From the NCBI RefSeq assembly GCF_022898935.1, contig NZ_JALIRP010000001.1:62001-126000 (forward strand): a stretch of 64,000 bases of DNA, given 5' to 3'. Below are positions 26,449 through 35,002 of the stretch, piece after piece (position 1 is the stretch's first letter; each line of letters starts with the position of its first letter). The position numbers and the translations under genes are program-made. Source of the stretch: Paenibacillus mangrovi (lineage in GTDB: Bacteria; Bacillota; Bacilli; Paenibacillales; Paenibacillaceae). Under the pieces are notes generated by a model, which did no database searches, had not been told where the DNA came from, and worked only from the letters and a program-made list of their open reading frames with translations.

Positions 26449-28239
26449 ATGCAGAAATGGCTCGGCCACCTCGTTCCCCACAAGCTGAAATACCGGTTGT
26501 TTGCCGTGTTTGCGCTGGTTATATTGCTTCCGTTCAGCGTTTTGAATTTATACAACTACCATAAGATCGAAGCGCTCGTCCAAAACAAAATCAGCGAGCA
26601 AAGCCACGAACAATTGGACAATCTGCACCGTTCGCTCGAGGATCAGCTTAGTATCGCGTTTAAGACGCTGATCTTCCTGGAGCAGGATTCCGAGGTCAGG
26701 CACATCCTGCAGAAACCGGAAGAACGTTCGGTCCTGGACAATAAGGAGATCATGGAGGACAAATTCAAAGGGCTCAACAACAGCTTTTTTCTGTACAATC
26801 CATCCGTCTATTTCACGCTTCTCGACAATAGCGGCCATGTATATACTTCTTACCCGCCGAATACGTCCCTGAATTACGAACAGATTGCTTCGAACCCATC
26901 GTTCAAGGCGCTTCAGAAAGCCAAGACCTCCTATCTTTGGGTGTCTGACGACGCTAACTACGTGTCCCGAGATATCAGCAAAAGCCCCACGCTGCTGTCC
27001 CTGTACGCCGAGTTGCGGGATCGAAGTAACCGGGTTTACGGACTGGCGCGCATCAGCATCGATTTTTCGTTCTGGTTTCAATCCATGCTGCAAAAATCCG
27101 AAAGCGATCAGGCGTACTTCATCATAACCCGGTCCGGTGATTTGATTGCCAGATCCATCCCCGATTCGTCGCTATCCGGCGAAGCCGTCAGAGAGGTATC
27201 GCACCTGCCGCAGAACGGCTATTGGACGGATCAAGCGAGCGATTCGCTGGTGAATTATAGCTATCTGTCTTCCCTGGATTGGTACCTCGTGGACCGGATT
27301 CCGCTCCATCTGCTGTTCCGGGAGATCGAAACGCTGAAGAAGCAGTATTTTGTAACCTTCTATGTCATTACCGCCGCATTTATTGCAGTTGCGTTCATGA
27401 TTGCCCATGCGTTTACCAGACCGCTATCCCATATGCAGATGAAGATGAAGGAAGCGGTCCGCAAGGATCTTCGGATCCGGCTGCCAGAGAAGCGATACAA
27501 GGGTGAAATTTTGGAATTGACCCGGACGTTCAATACAATGATGGTCGATATGAACGGATTGGTCCAGCGGCTGCGGGCCGAGGAACGGCAGAAGGATGCG
27601 GTGCATTTTCAAATGCTACTGGCCCAGATGAACCCCCATTTTCTGCTGAATACGCTGAATACGATCAAGTGGATCGGGTTGCGGGGAGAAGACGAGGAGA
27701 TCGTGGAAATTTGCCTGTCTCTCGGGAAACTGCTGGAAACGAGCCTCAACTCCGACGTGGACCTGATTCATCTCCGCGACGAAATCGAGCTAACGCACGC
27801 ATTCCTCTATATTCAGCAGGTGAGATATGGGAACCGTTTTCAAGTGGAATTCAGCTATGATGAGGAGCTGATCTACGCGCTGGTGCCGAAGCTGAGCCTG
27901 CAACCGCTGGTGGACAACGCGATTCAGCATGGCATCGGCAATATGGCGGAAGGTGGACGGATTCTGATCCGGATGGGACGCAGTCCGCTGCTGCCGGACC
28001 GGCTCACGCTGGAAGTCGAGGACAATGGCGCCGGGATCGAGCAGCCCAGCAGGAATCACGACGAAGGACGCAAGCGTCCGAGCATCGGGTTGCAAAATGT
28101 GAGGGAGCGGCTGCGCCTTTTGTTTAAGGACAAAGGGGAACTTGAGATCATTCCGCTCGAGCAGGGCACGCTGTGCCGCATGCATTTGCCGATATTGCTG
28201 TCCGAGCCTTATGAAAATGTACAGCAAACGATATCATGA
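26449..28239 (+). CDS. YesM-type sensor histidine kinase
   Basis: Membrane kinase of 596 residues for carbohydrate sensing. Helix 1 (about 17-37, LFAVFALVILLPFSVLNLY) and helix 2 (about 300-322, YFVTFYVITAAFIAVAFMI) flank a large extracytoplasmic Cache-like sensor, followed by HAMP, the His_kinase region with the phospho-histidine in AQMNPHFLLNTLN and a HATPase domain with VDNAIQHGI and EDNGAGIE. This is the LytS/YesM class that pairs with AraC-type regulators. The regulator gene follows after 25 bases. It lies inside the sugar locus and probably responds to its substrate. Confidence 0.92.
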   Translation: MQKWLGHLVPHKLKYRLFAVFALVILLPFSVLNLYNYHKIEALVQNKISEQSHEQLDNLHRSLEDQLSIAFKTLIFLEQDSEVRHILQKPEERSVLDNKEIMEDKFKGLNNSFFLYNPSVYFTLLDNSGHVYTSYPPNTSLNYEQIASNPSFKALQKAKTSYLWVSDDANYVSRDISKSPTLLSLYAELRDRSNRVYGLARISIDFSFWFQSMLQKSESDQAYFIITRSGDLIARSIPDSSLSGEAVREVSHLPQNGYWTDQASDSLVNYSYLSSLDWYLVDRIPLHLLFREIETLKKQYFVTFYVITAAFIAVAFMIAHAFTRPLSHMQMKMKEAVRKDLRIRLPEKRYKGEILELTRTFNTMMVDMNGLVQRLRAEERQKDAVHFQMLLAQMNPHFLLNTLNTIKWIGLRGEDEEIVEICLSLGKLLETSLNSDVDLIHLRDEIELTHAFLYIQQVRYGNRFQVEFSYDEELIYALVPKLSLQPLVDNAIQHGIGNMAEGGRILIRMGRSPLLPDRLTLEVEDNGAGIEQPSRNHDEGRKRPSIGLQNVRERLRLLFKDKGELEIIPLEQGTLCRMHLPILLSEPYENVQQTIS

Positions 28240-28264
28240 TCTAGCTGTTAAGGAGTGAACACGC

Positions 28265-29017
28265 ATGTGGAAGGTACTGCTGGTGGAAGACGAAACATTC
28301 GTGCGGGAATCAGTCAAGGAGATCATCCGGTGGGAGGAGATGGGCTTTACGCTGGCCGGAGAGGCAAGCAACGGCATGGAAGCGCTGCCGATGATCAAGA
28401 ATGACCCGCCGGATCTGGTGCTTTGCGATATCGTCATGCCGCAGATGGACGGCCTTGAACTCCTGCAGGAGACGCGGAAAGCCGGCATCGGGTCCAAATT
28501 CGTGATGCTGACCTGCATCGGCGACTTTGAATCGATGCGCAGGGCGATGGAATACGGTGCATCCAACTATATTTTGAAGCTGTCTATGAGCGTTAAAGAT
28601 CTTAGGGAGACGCTGGTCAAAGTGAGCAGGGAGCTGTCGGCCCGGCATTCGCCAGCCGAACGGCCGGTTCGGCCGGCTGCGGCTTCCCGGGAGAAGATCA
28701 CGCATCCCGAAGTGAATAAAATCATGGAGTATATCGAACAAAATTACGACCAGGATATTACGCTTAAATCGCTCGCCCGCTATGTCATGATGGGGGAGAA
28801 CTACGTCAGCGCCCTGTTTAAAAAGAAAACCGGGGAGACGCTGATCCACTACCTGCACCGAACGAGGATCGAGAAGGCCATCGAATACCTAATGACGACG
28901 GACCTGCCGGTCAATCGGATTTGCCAGAACGTGGGGTTTATGAACGACAACTATTTTATTAAAATTTTCAAACGGATGACAGGGATGACTCCAAGTCAAT
29001 ACCGAATGAAGCAATAG
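28265..29017 (+). CDS. YesN-type response regulator with AraC HTH
   Basis: Regulator of 250 residues, short for the family (often 350-540). The receiver domain has VEDETFVRES, the aspartate in LVLCDIVMPQMDG and the switch lysine position in YILKLSMS. It joins directly, through a proline/arginine-rich linker (about 125-148), to an AraC-type double HTH (ITLKSLARYVMMGENYVSAL; INRICQ-like PVNRICQNVGFMNDNYFIKIF). The large linker domain of longer YesN proteins is absent. Shared elements before the neighbouring transport genes are its likely targets. Confidence 0.92.
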   Translation: MWKVLLVEDETFVRESVKEIIRWEEMGFTLAGEASNGMEALPMIKNDPPDLVLCDIVMPQMDGLELLQETRKAGIGSKFVMLTCIGDFESMRRAMEYGASNYILKLSMSVKDLRETLVKVSRELSARHSPAERPVRPAAASREKITHPEVNKIMEYIEQNYDQDITLKSLARYVMMGENYVSALFKKKTGETLIHYLHRTRIEKAIEYLMTTDLPVNRICQNVGFMNDNYFIKIFKRMTGMTPSQYRMKQ

Positions 29018-29067
29018 AACAAAATGCATATCCGATGACCGGTTATAGCTCTTGAACTGCGTATATC

Positions 29068-29124
29068 TGTTCCATGGGAATCATGATTCTGTTACTTACG
29101 GCGGGGCCGCCGCTTTGCTATCCT
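29068..29124 (+). promoter_or_regulatory. promoter with shared sugar-locus element, copy 2
   Basis: TGTTCCATGGGAAT-CATGATTCTGT starts at about 29069, followed 34 bases after the CAT by TGCTATCCT (29116). The element aligns with copy 1 at 25458 at nearly every position over about 25 bases. Confidence 0.6.
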
Positions 29125-29166
29125 TGAGCTGCAACAAACAATCCTATTTGATGCGGGGGGCTTCAA

Positions 29167-30495
29167 TTGAGAAAAAAAGGTTGGCTTGCGGGATTTGTAT
29201 CGTTAGTACTAATCGCGGGCGTGGTATCGGGCTGCTCCGGCGGTGGAAGCAAAGGAGAAGCCGAAGGGGTGGCGGGCAATGCGAAGGCCGCTTCAGGCGG
29301 CGTCGTCAAACTGAAAATGTGGGGCGGGGTTCCGCCAGAAGCCGGACCGCAAGAGGTCGTGGACGCCTGGAATAAGGATCACCCGGACGTTCAAGTGGAG
29401 TACGTGCGTTATGTGAATGACGATGAAGGCAACTTGAAGCTGGATACGGCCATCATGACCGGCCAGGATGTGGATCTGTTCGTCAACTATTCCGCTTCGC
29501 AGGCGGCAAAACGGGTAGCCTCGGGGGCCACGGCTGACCTGAGCTCGTTCACGGACTATAATATCGATGAGAAAATGGGACCCGAAGCGGCCGATTGGAA
29601 GATCGACGGGAAGTACTACGGCTTGCCGACGACCAAAAGCTCATTCTTCGTTGCGCTGAACAAGGACGCCCTGGATGCGGCCAATCTCCCTGTACCGAAG
29701 GATTGGACCTGGGATGAGATGAGGGAATACGCCAAGAAGCTGAAGAAAGGCGACGGGTACGGGTTCATCCAAAATACCGAGCCGTTTGTCGATCCGATCG
29801 ACTCGGTCCTCTCCAAAGAGGGATACACCAAGGCGGACGGGGCTTCCAACCTGGATCATCCGCTTGTGCGCAAATGGCTGGAATCCTTATACGGCATGAT
29901 GAAGGATGACAAGACGACTCCGCCGCTCGGCGAGCAACTGACATCCAAAATGCCGGTTGAGCAAATGTTCCTCAGCGGCGAAGTGCCGATGCTGAACATC
30001 GGAGCGTGGCTGCTCCGCAGCTCCAACAACTTCACCGATTATCCGCGCGATTTCAAAATCGCGTTTGCACCGGTACCGAGACTGGAGGAGGATGCCGCAA
30101 ACTATGTGACTCGCGGTGGATTGGGCGATTATATCTCGATCAACGCCAAGTCCAAGTATCAAAAGGAAGCGTGGGAGTTTCTGAAATGGTATGCGGACGG
30201 TGGCATGGCGCCGATGGCGGCGGGCGGGCGTTTGCCTGCATCCATGGATGCCGATCAGGACGCCGCGCTGAAGAGCATGCTGGGCGACAAAGGGGACACC
30301 TACGATCAGGAATCCTTGATGTACGTCATGTTCGACAACAAGACGCCGACCTTTGTCCGTACCGTTCCGCAGGAAGTCATGGATCTGCGCTCGCAGGAAT
30401 ACGAAAAGTACTTCCTGGGATCCCAGGACCTGAATGCGACGGTTGCGGCGATGGTCAGCCGGCATAACGAATATTTGAAATCCAATCCGAAGTAG
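29167..30495 (+). CDS. sugar ABC transporter substrate-binding lipoprotein (CUT1)
   Basis: Extracellular solute-binding protein (family 1) of 442 residues. The TTG start follows a GCGGGGGG site. The signal peptide GFVSLVLIAGVVSGC ends in a lipobox; a Gly/Ser/Glu linker follows. The mature protein has typical SBP_bac_1 blocks: LKMWGGVPPEAGP, NKDHPDVQVEYV, NKDALDAANLPVPKDWTWDE and YQKEAWEFLKWYADG. It captures an oligosaccharide for the permeases encoded next. A hairpin after the stop and a second promoter separate it from them. Confidence 0.93.
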   Translation: MRKKGWLAGFVSLVLIAGVVSGCSGGGSKGEAEGVAGNAKAASGGVVKLKMWGGVPPEAGPQEVVDAWNKDHPDVQVEYVRYVNDDEGNLKLDTAIMTGQDVDLFVNYSASQAAKRVASGATADLSSFTDYNIDEKMGPEAADWKIDGKYYGLPTTKSSFFVALNKDALDAANLPVPKDWTWDEMREYAKKLKKGDGYGFIQNTEPFVDPIDSVLSKEGYTKADGASNLDHPLVRKWLESLYGMMKDDKTTPPLGEQLTSKMPVEQMFLSGEVPMLNIGAWLLRSSNNFTDYPRDFKIAFAPVPRLEEDAANYVTRGGLGDYISINAKSKYQKEAWEFLKWYADGGMAPMAAGGRLPASMDADQDAALKSMLGDKGDTYDQESLMYVMFDNKTPTFVRTVPQEVMDLRSQEYEKYFLGSQDLNATVAAMVSRHNEYLKSNPK

Positions 30496-30530
30496 TGATC
30501 ATTTGAAATGGATGCGCATCACAAACCAGA

Positions 30531-30570
30531 AGACAAGGGATGGCCAAGCTTGACGGCTGTCCCTTGTCTC
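30531..30570 (+). terminator. stem-loop between binding protein and permeases
   Basis: AGACAAGGGA..GCC / GGC..TCCCTTGTCT is a long stem without a good T-run. Such structures often stabilise the binding-protein mRNA or cause partial termination. Confidence 0.6.
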
Positions 30571-30644
30571 AATTTATGCCCATAGGGGAGATAGAACGAT
30601 TTGATGACCGAGTCCCATTCGGTAAGCCGTACGGCGTTTTTTTG

Positions 30645-30709
30645 CATGATTTTGTGATATAAAGACGATGGATTTGTTCCTTCTGCGAAACGTCCTGGCT
30701 TGCTAGACT
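30645..30709 (+). promoter_or_regulatory. promoter with shared sugar-locus element, copy 3
   Basis: CATGATTTTGT at 30645 matches the core of copies 1 and 2, and TGCTAGACT (30701) resembles their -10. Spacing is 56 bases, about two helical turns more than in the other copies. A second, looser match GATTTGTTC lies at about 30671. Confidence 0.5.
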
Positions 30710-30742
30710 GAGGACATCAAATCAAGAAATGAGGCGAAACGC

Positions 30743-31624
30743 ATGAACAACCATTGGATGAGAAGGCAGCGCAGGCTGGGTTACGTCTTTATCGGGCCCA
30801 GCATGATCGGCGTGCTGCTGTTCTTTCTCATTCCGGCCGCATTCTCTCTCGGCTTGGTCTTCACGGATTACAAATTCATGAATCCCAAGGCCGGGTTCGT
30901 CGGCCTCGATAATATCACCCGGATGCTGCACGACAAGCTGTTTTACCAGTCGCTGAAGAATACCGTCCTCTTCCTCGCGGCGGTTCCGGTGTCGATTGCG
31001 CTCGGCTTTGTGGTCGCGGTCATCCTGAACCAGCGGATCTATTTGAAAAAACTGCTGCGCGCCCTGTACTTTATGCCGTACATCACGAGCGGGGTAGCCG
31101 TCGCGTTCGTCTGGATGCTGCTGTTCCAGCCGAAGCAGGGGCCGATCAACGGATTCCTCCGCAGCATCGGCATCGAGCATCCGCCGGGCTGGCTGTCGAC
31201 CACCACGTCTTCGATGTTCGCCATCGATATCATCTGGATATGGTTCCTTATGGGCTATAACATGATCATTTATTTGGCCGCGCTGCAGGAAGTTTCACCG
31301 GAGCTAATGGAAGCCGCGAAAATCGACGGCGCGCGACCAGGCCAACTGCTCCGGAAAATCATTTGGCCGCTCGTCAGTCCCACCACGTTCCTGCTGCTAG
31401 TGACCGGGATGATCATGACGATCAAGACGTTTGGCATCATTCAGGCGACGACGCAGGGCGGACCTGGGAACAGCACGACCATCCTGTCCCTGTATGTCTA
31501 TCAGAACGCCTTTCGGTATTACGACATGGGCTATGCCGCCACGATATCGTGGGCGCTGTTCATCATCATCTTGATCATCACCGCGATCCAATGGATCGGC
31601 CAAAAACGTTGGGTCCATTATTAA
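30743..31624 (+). CDS. CUT1 sugar ABC transporter permease (MalF-like)
   Basis: Integral membrane permease of 293 residues with six predicted helices, starting GYVFIGPSMIGVLLFFLIPAAF. The cytoplasmic EAA loop that docks the ATPase is present (SPELMEAAKIDGARPGQLLRKIIWPLVSP). It forms the heterodimeric channel with the next gene product. No ATPase gene is in the locus, so a shared MsmX-type ATPase is expected, as in most Bacillus and Paenibacillus CUT1 systems. Confidence 0.94.
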   Translation: MNNHWMRRQRRLGYVFIGPSMIGVLLFFLIPAAFSLGLVFTDYKFMNPKAGFVGLDNITRMLHDKLFYQSLKNTVLFLAAVPVSIALGFVVAVILNQRIYLKKLLRALYFMPYITSGVAVAFVWMLLFQPKQGPINGFLRSIGIEHPPGWLSTTTSSMFAIDIIWIWFLMGYNMIIYLAALQEVSPELMEAAKIDGARPGQLLRKIIWPLVSPTTFLLLVTGMIMTIKTFGIIQATTQGGPGNSTTILSLYVYQNAFRYYDMGYAATISWALFIIILIITAIQWIGQKRWVHY

Positions 31625-31648
31625 AGAGAAAGAGAGGCCTTAAGCATC

Positions 31649-32494
31649 ATGGAACTCAAAAAACGACTTCTGACCGGCACGCCGGGCAGACTGCTGGTGA
31701 CGATTATCATGCTGGCGCTGGCAATTGTCATGATAATGCCTTTTTTATGGATGATCAGCACGTCCCTGAAAACCCCGACAGAGGTGTTCAAATACCCGAT
31801 CGAGTGGATTCCCGCGCATCCGACTTGGGAACATCACCTCAAGGTGTGGACCGGACCGAAGAGCTTCGGCACCTATTACCTGAACTCGCTGAAGATCGCC
31901 CTCATCGGCATGGTTGGAGCCACGTTCCTGTCCGCCTTTGCGGCATACGGCTTTGCCCGGATCGAGTTCAAGGGGCGCAATGCGCTGTTTATGCTTTATT
32001 TATCCATGATGATGGTTCCCCCGCAGGTGCTGTTCGTGCCCAAGTTCATCATGTTCGAATGGGTCGGCATTTACAATACGCATTTGGCGCTGATTCTGCC
32101 CGGCCTGTTCACGATTTTCGGCGTTTTTATGCTTCGCCAGTTTTTTTTGTCCATTCCCCATGAGATTTCCGAGTCGGCCTTCATCGATGGGGCGGGACAT
32201 TTCCGGATTTTCTTCCGGCTCATACTGCCTCTCGCCAAACCGGCGTTGGCCACCTTGGCCATCATCGATTTCTCTTGGCAGTGGAACGATTACGAGAACG
32301 CACTGGTCTTTCTGATCGACGAGCGGCTGTACACCATTCCTCTCGGGCTGCAGAACTTTATTCTGGAAAATACGGTGGACTATAACGGCATGATGGCCGC
32401 GGCGTCTGCGGGCATTATCCCGATGATCATCGTGTTTGCGATTGGCCAGCGCTACATTATTCAAGGTTTAACCAACTCTGCGGTGAAAGGGTGA
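31649..32494 (+). CDS. CUT1 sugar ABC transporter permease (MalG-like)
   Basis: Second channel subunit, 281 residues and six predicted helices (first: LLVTIIMLALAIVMIMPFLWM). The EAA loop reads IPHEISESAFIDGAGHFRIFFRLILPLAKP, and the family end LTNSAVKG is intact. It is 24 bases from the first permease gene and four bases from the flavoenzyme gene, so all three are one transcript. Confidence 0.94.
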   Translation: MELKKRLLTGTPGRLLVTIIMLALAIVMIMPFLWMISTSLKTPTEVFKYPIEWIPAHPTWEHHLKVWTGPKSFGTYYLNSLKIALIGMVGATFLSAFAAYGFARIEFKGRNALFMLYLSMMMVPPQVLFVPKFIMFEWVGIYNTHLALILPGLFTIFGVFMLRQFFLSIPHEISESAFIDGAGHFRIFFRLILPLAKPALATLAIIDFSWQWNDYENALVFLIDERLYTIPLGLQNFILENTVDYNGMMAAASAGIIPMIIVFAIGQRYIIQGLTNSAVKG

Positions 32495-32498
32495 GAAG

Positions 32499-34745
32499 AT
32501 GAAAACAGAGACGATACGAAGCGACGTTACCGTGATCGGCGGCGGGTTGGCGGGCGTCTGTGCCGCCATAGCGGCGGCAAGACTGGGCAGCAAGGTTGTG
32601 GTCGTGAACAACCGCCCGGTCCTGGGCGGCAATTCCAGCAGTGAAGTGCGGGTATGGGTGTGTGGGGCGACTGCGCACGGCATCAACCGGTACGCACGGG
32701 AAACCGGCATCATGGGCGAACTGTTCGTGGAGAACCAGTACCGCAACCCAGACGGCAATCCGTACTTGTGGGATTTGGTCATCCTGGAGGCGGTCCGGGC
32801 GGAGCCAAACATTACGCTGCTACTTAATACCGACGTGAATGAGGTCGAGGCTGACGGTCCGGAGGAGAACCGAATCATCCGGTCGGTCACCGGCTGGATG
32901 ATGGGCTCCGAGCGGCGCATCCGCTTGGAAAGCCTGGTCTTCTTGGATTGTACCGGCGACGGTCTAGTCGGCTTTTTGGCCGGCGCCCGGTACCGCATCG
33001 GCCGGGAAGCCGCCTATGAATACGGGGAAGCTTGGGCGCCGGAGGAAGAGGACAGCATCACATTGGGCAGCACGCTGCTGTTTTATACGAAGGATGCAGG
33101 GCATCCCGTCCGGTTCGTGCCGCCGTCCTTCGCCAAGGACATCACGCAGACTACGATACCGATCAAGCGAGTTATTCGCAGCGGCGACTCGGGCTGCCAT
33201 TATTGGTGGATCGAGTGGGGCGGCGAACTGGATACGGTCCATGACAATGAAGTGATCCGGGATGAGCTGTGGTCGGTCATTTACGGCATCTGGGACTATA
33301 TCAAAAATTCGGGGCAGTTTGAGGCCGACACCATGACCCTGGAATGGGTCGGCTCCATTCCGGGAAAAAGGGAATATCGCCGCTTTGTCGGCGACTATGT
33401 TTTGAATCAGAACGACATCATTGCACAGGAGCCGTTCCATGACCGCATCGCCTTCGGCGGCTGGTCCATTGATCTGCATCCACCACAGGGGATGTATGCC
33501 GAGGCCAGCGGTTCCAAGCATATGCACGCGGACGGCAACTATCATATTCCGTACCGGTGCTTATATTCGGCGAACGTACGAAATCTGCTGTTCGCCGGTC
33601 GGAATATCAGCGCTTCCCATGTGGCGTTCGGCACGACGCGCGTCATGGCGACCTGCGCGGTCATGGGGGAAGCGGCCGGTACCGCAGCTTCGCTGTGCGC
33701 TGCAAAGGGCGTGACGCCGCGCAACATTTACCACTCGCATCTGCAAGAGCTGCAGCAGACGATGTTGCGGCAGGACGCCTCCGTTATCGGCCTGCGGCAT
33801 GAAGATGACCGGGACCTGGCACGCCTGGCGAAGGTTTCGGCATCATCGGTCCGCAGCGCCATCGGCATCGATAAGCCGCTTACCGCCGTTCAACTGAATC
33901 GGGCTGCCGCGATTTTGTTTCCGGTGGAGCCGGCGGTGGAAGGGTTGGAACTGCTCGTAGACGCGACCGAAGATACCCAGCTTATCGTGGAAGTATGGGA
34001 CACCGGCCGCCCGGAAAATTACGTGCCGTACTCGAAGGTGGCTGAAGCCGAAGCGGCTGTCCCCAAGGGCGAAGCGCAGTGGATATCCCTGCCGCTCACT
34101 TGGGTGCCGAATACGCCGCAGAATGCCTTTGTCATCATTCGCGAGAATTCGAGCGTCAGCCTGTACCGGGCGGCCGAACCGCTCACCGGCGTCCTCGCTT
34201 TTGAGAAGGGAGCGGTCCCTAACGCGGCGGCCGAACTGGAGGACCATGACGAGAATCAACTCGTCGTGGCCTGGAGCATGAAGGCGCTGGTTCGGCAGCT
34301 GTTCTGCTTCAAGGTCAAGGGCGCGACCGATGCCTATTCACCGGAGAAGGCGGTCGGCGGATACAAACGTCCTTTCGGAGGGCCGAATCTGTGGGTATCG
34401 GATGCCATCGGACCTGAGGATGAGGCTTGGCTGCAATTGACATGGGAGTATGAAATATCAATGAAGGAAATCATTCTGACGTGGAACGACGATGTGAACG
34501 AGGACCTGATCAATCTTCATCATCATCGCACGTCATTCGATATCATTCCTGAACTGGTTAAGTCGTACCGGATCGAGGCCCGCATTCAAGGGGAGTGGAG
34601 CACGATCGCTTCCGCTGAGGATAACCGGCGAAGAAGCAACCGCGTTGAATTGAAAGACCCGATCTTTGCCGATGCGCTGCGCGTCGTCATCGAAGAGACG
34701 AACGGCGCTCCCTGTGCGGAATTGGTGGAGATTCGGGTGTATTAA
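32499..34745 (+). CDS. FAD-dependent oxidoreductase with C-terminal beta-sandwich-like domain
   Basis: Cytosolic flavoprotein of 748 residues, substrate unknown. The N terminus has the dinucleotide-binding glycines VIGGGLAGVCAAIAAARLG (about residues 11-29) followed by the GGNSSSEVR block typical of the FAD_oxidored (PF12831) family; LDCTGDGLVGFLAGARY and the second FAD region LLFAGRNISASHVAFGTTRV are intact. Residues about 600-748 read as a beta-rich domain (KEIILTWNDD, SYRIEARIQGEWS, ADALRVVIEETNGA) resembling F5/8-type C or carbohydrate-binding modules, unusual for a protein with no signal peptide. It is translationally close-coupled to the permeases, so it probably oxidises the imported sugar or glycoside. 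Confidence 0.9.
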   Translation: MKTETIRSDVTVIGGGLAGVCAAIAAARLGSKVVVVNNRPVLGGNSSSEVRVWVCGATAHGINRYARETGIMGELFVENQYRNPDGNPYLWDLVILEAVRAEPNITLLLNTDVNEVEADGPEENRIIRSVTGWMMGSERRIRLESLVFLDCTGDGLVGFLAGARYRIGREAAYEYGEAWAPEEEDSITLGSTLLFYTKDAGHPVRFVPPSFAKDITQTTIPIKRVIRSGDSGCHYWWIEWGGELDTVHDNEVIRDELWSVIYGIWDYIKNSGQFEADTMTLEWVGSIPGKREYRRFVGDYVLNQNDIIAQEPFHDRIAFGGWSIDLHPPQGMYAEASGSKHMHADGNYHIPYRCLYSANVRNLLFAGRNISASHVAFGTTRVMATCAVMGEAAGTAASLCAAKGVTPRNIYHSHLQELQQTMLRQDASVIGLRHEDDRDLARLAKVSASSVRSAIGIDKPLTAVQLNRAAAILFPVEPAVEGLELLVDATEDTQLIVEVWDTGRPENYVPYSKVAEAEAAVPKGEAQWISLPLTWVPNTPQNAFVIIRENSSVSLYRAAEPLTGVLAFEKGAVPNAAAELEDHDENQLVVAWSMKALVRQLFCFKVKGATDAYSPEKAVGGYKRPFGGPNLWVSDAIGPEDEAWLQLTWEYEISMKEIILTWNDDVNEDLINLHHHRTSFDIIPELVKSYRIEARIQGEWSTIASAEDNRRRSNRVELKDPIFADALRVVIEETNGAPCAELVEIRVY

Positions 34746-34879
34746 CTTGAGGCAGCTGATCCCACATAATCGCCTATAGTGATACCTATATTTGCAACGT
34801 CATCGCCATCATTCCGGAGAATACAACTCGTGAAACAGATGATTTTGAAATAACGAATGCAGAATTATGAAAACAGTAA

Positions 34880-34945
34880 AAAAGAGCCCTGATCTTTGGG
34901 AATTGTGTTCATCTCGAACGCATCATCCAGAGAGAGGGCTTTTTA
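34880..34945. terminator. terminator after the flavoenzyme gene
   Basis: AAAGAGCCCT and AGGGCTTTTT arms enclose a long loop. It is convergent with the catalase gene and may serve both. Confidence 0.65.
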
Positions 34946-35002
34946 TAAATGGAATCTACCATGAATTCCATAGTTAAGACGGTCTTCCGAGAATTTTCGT
35001 AA

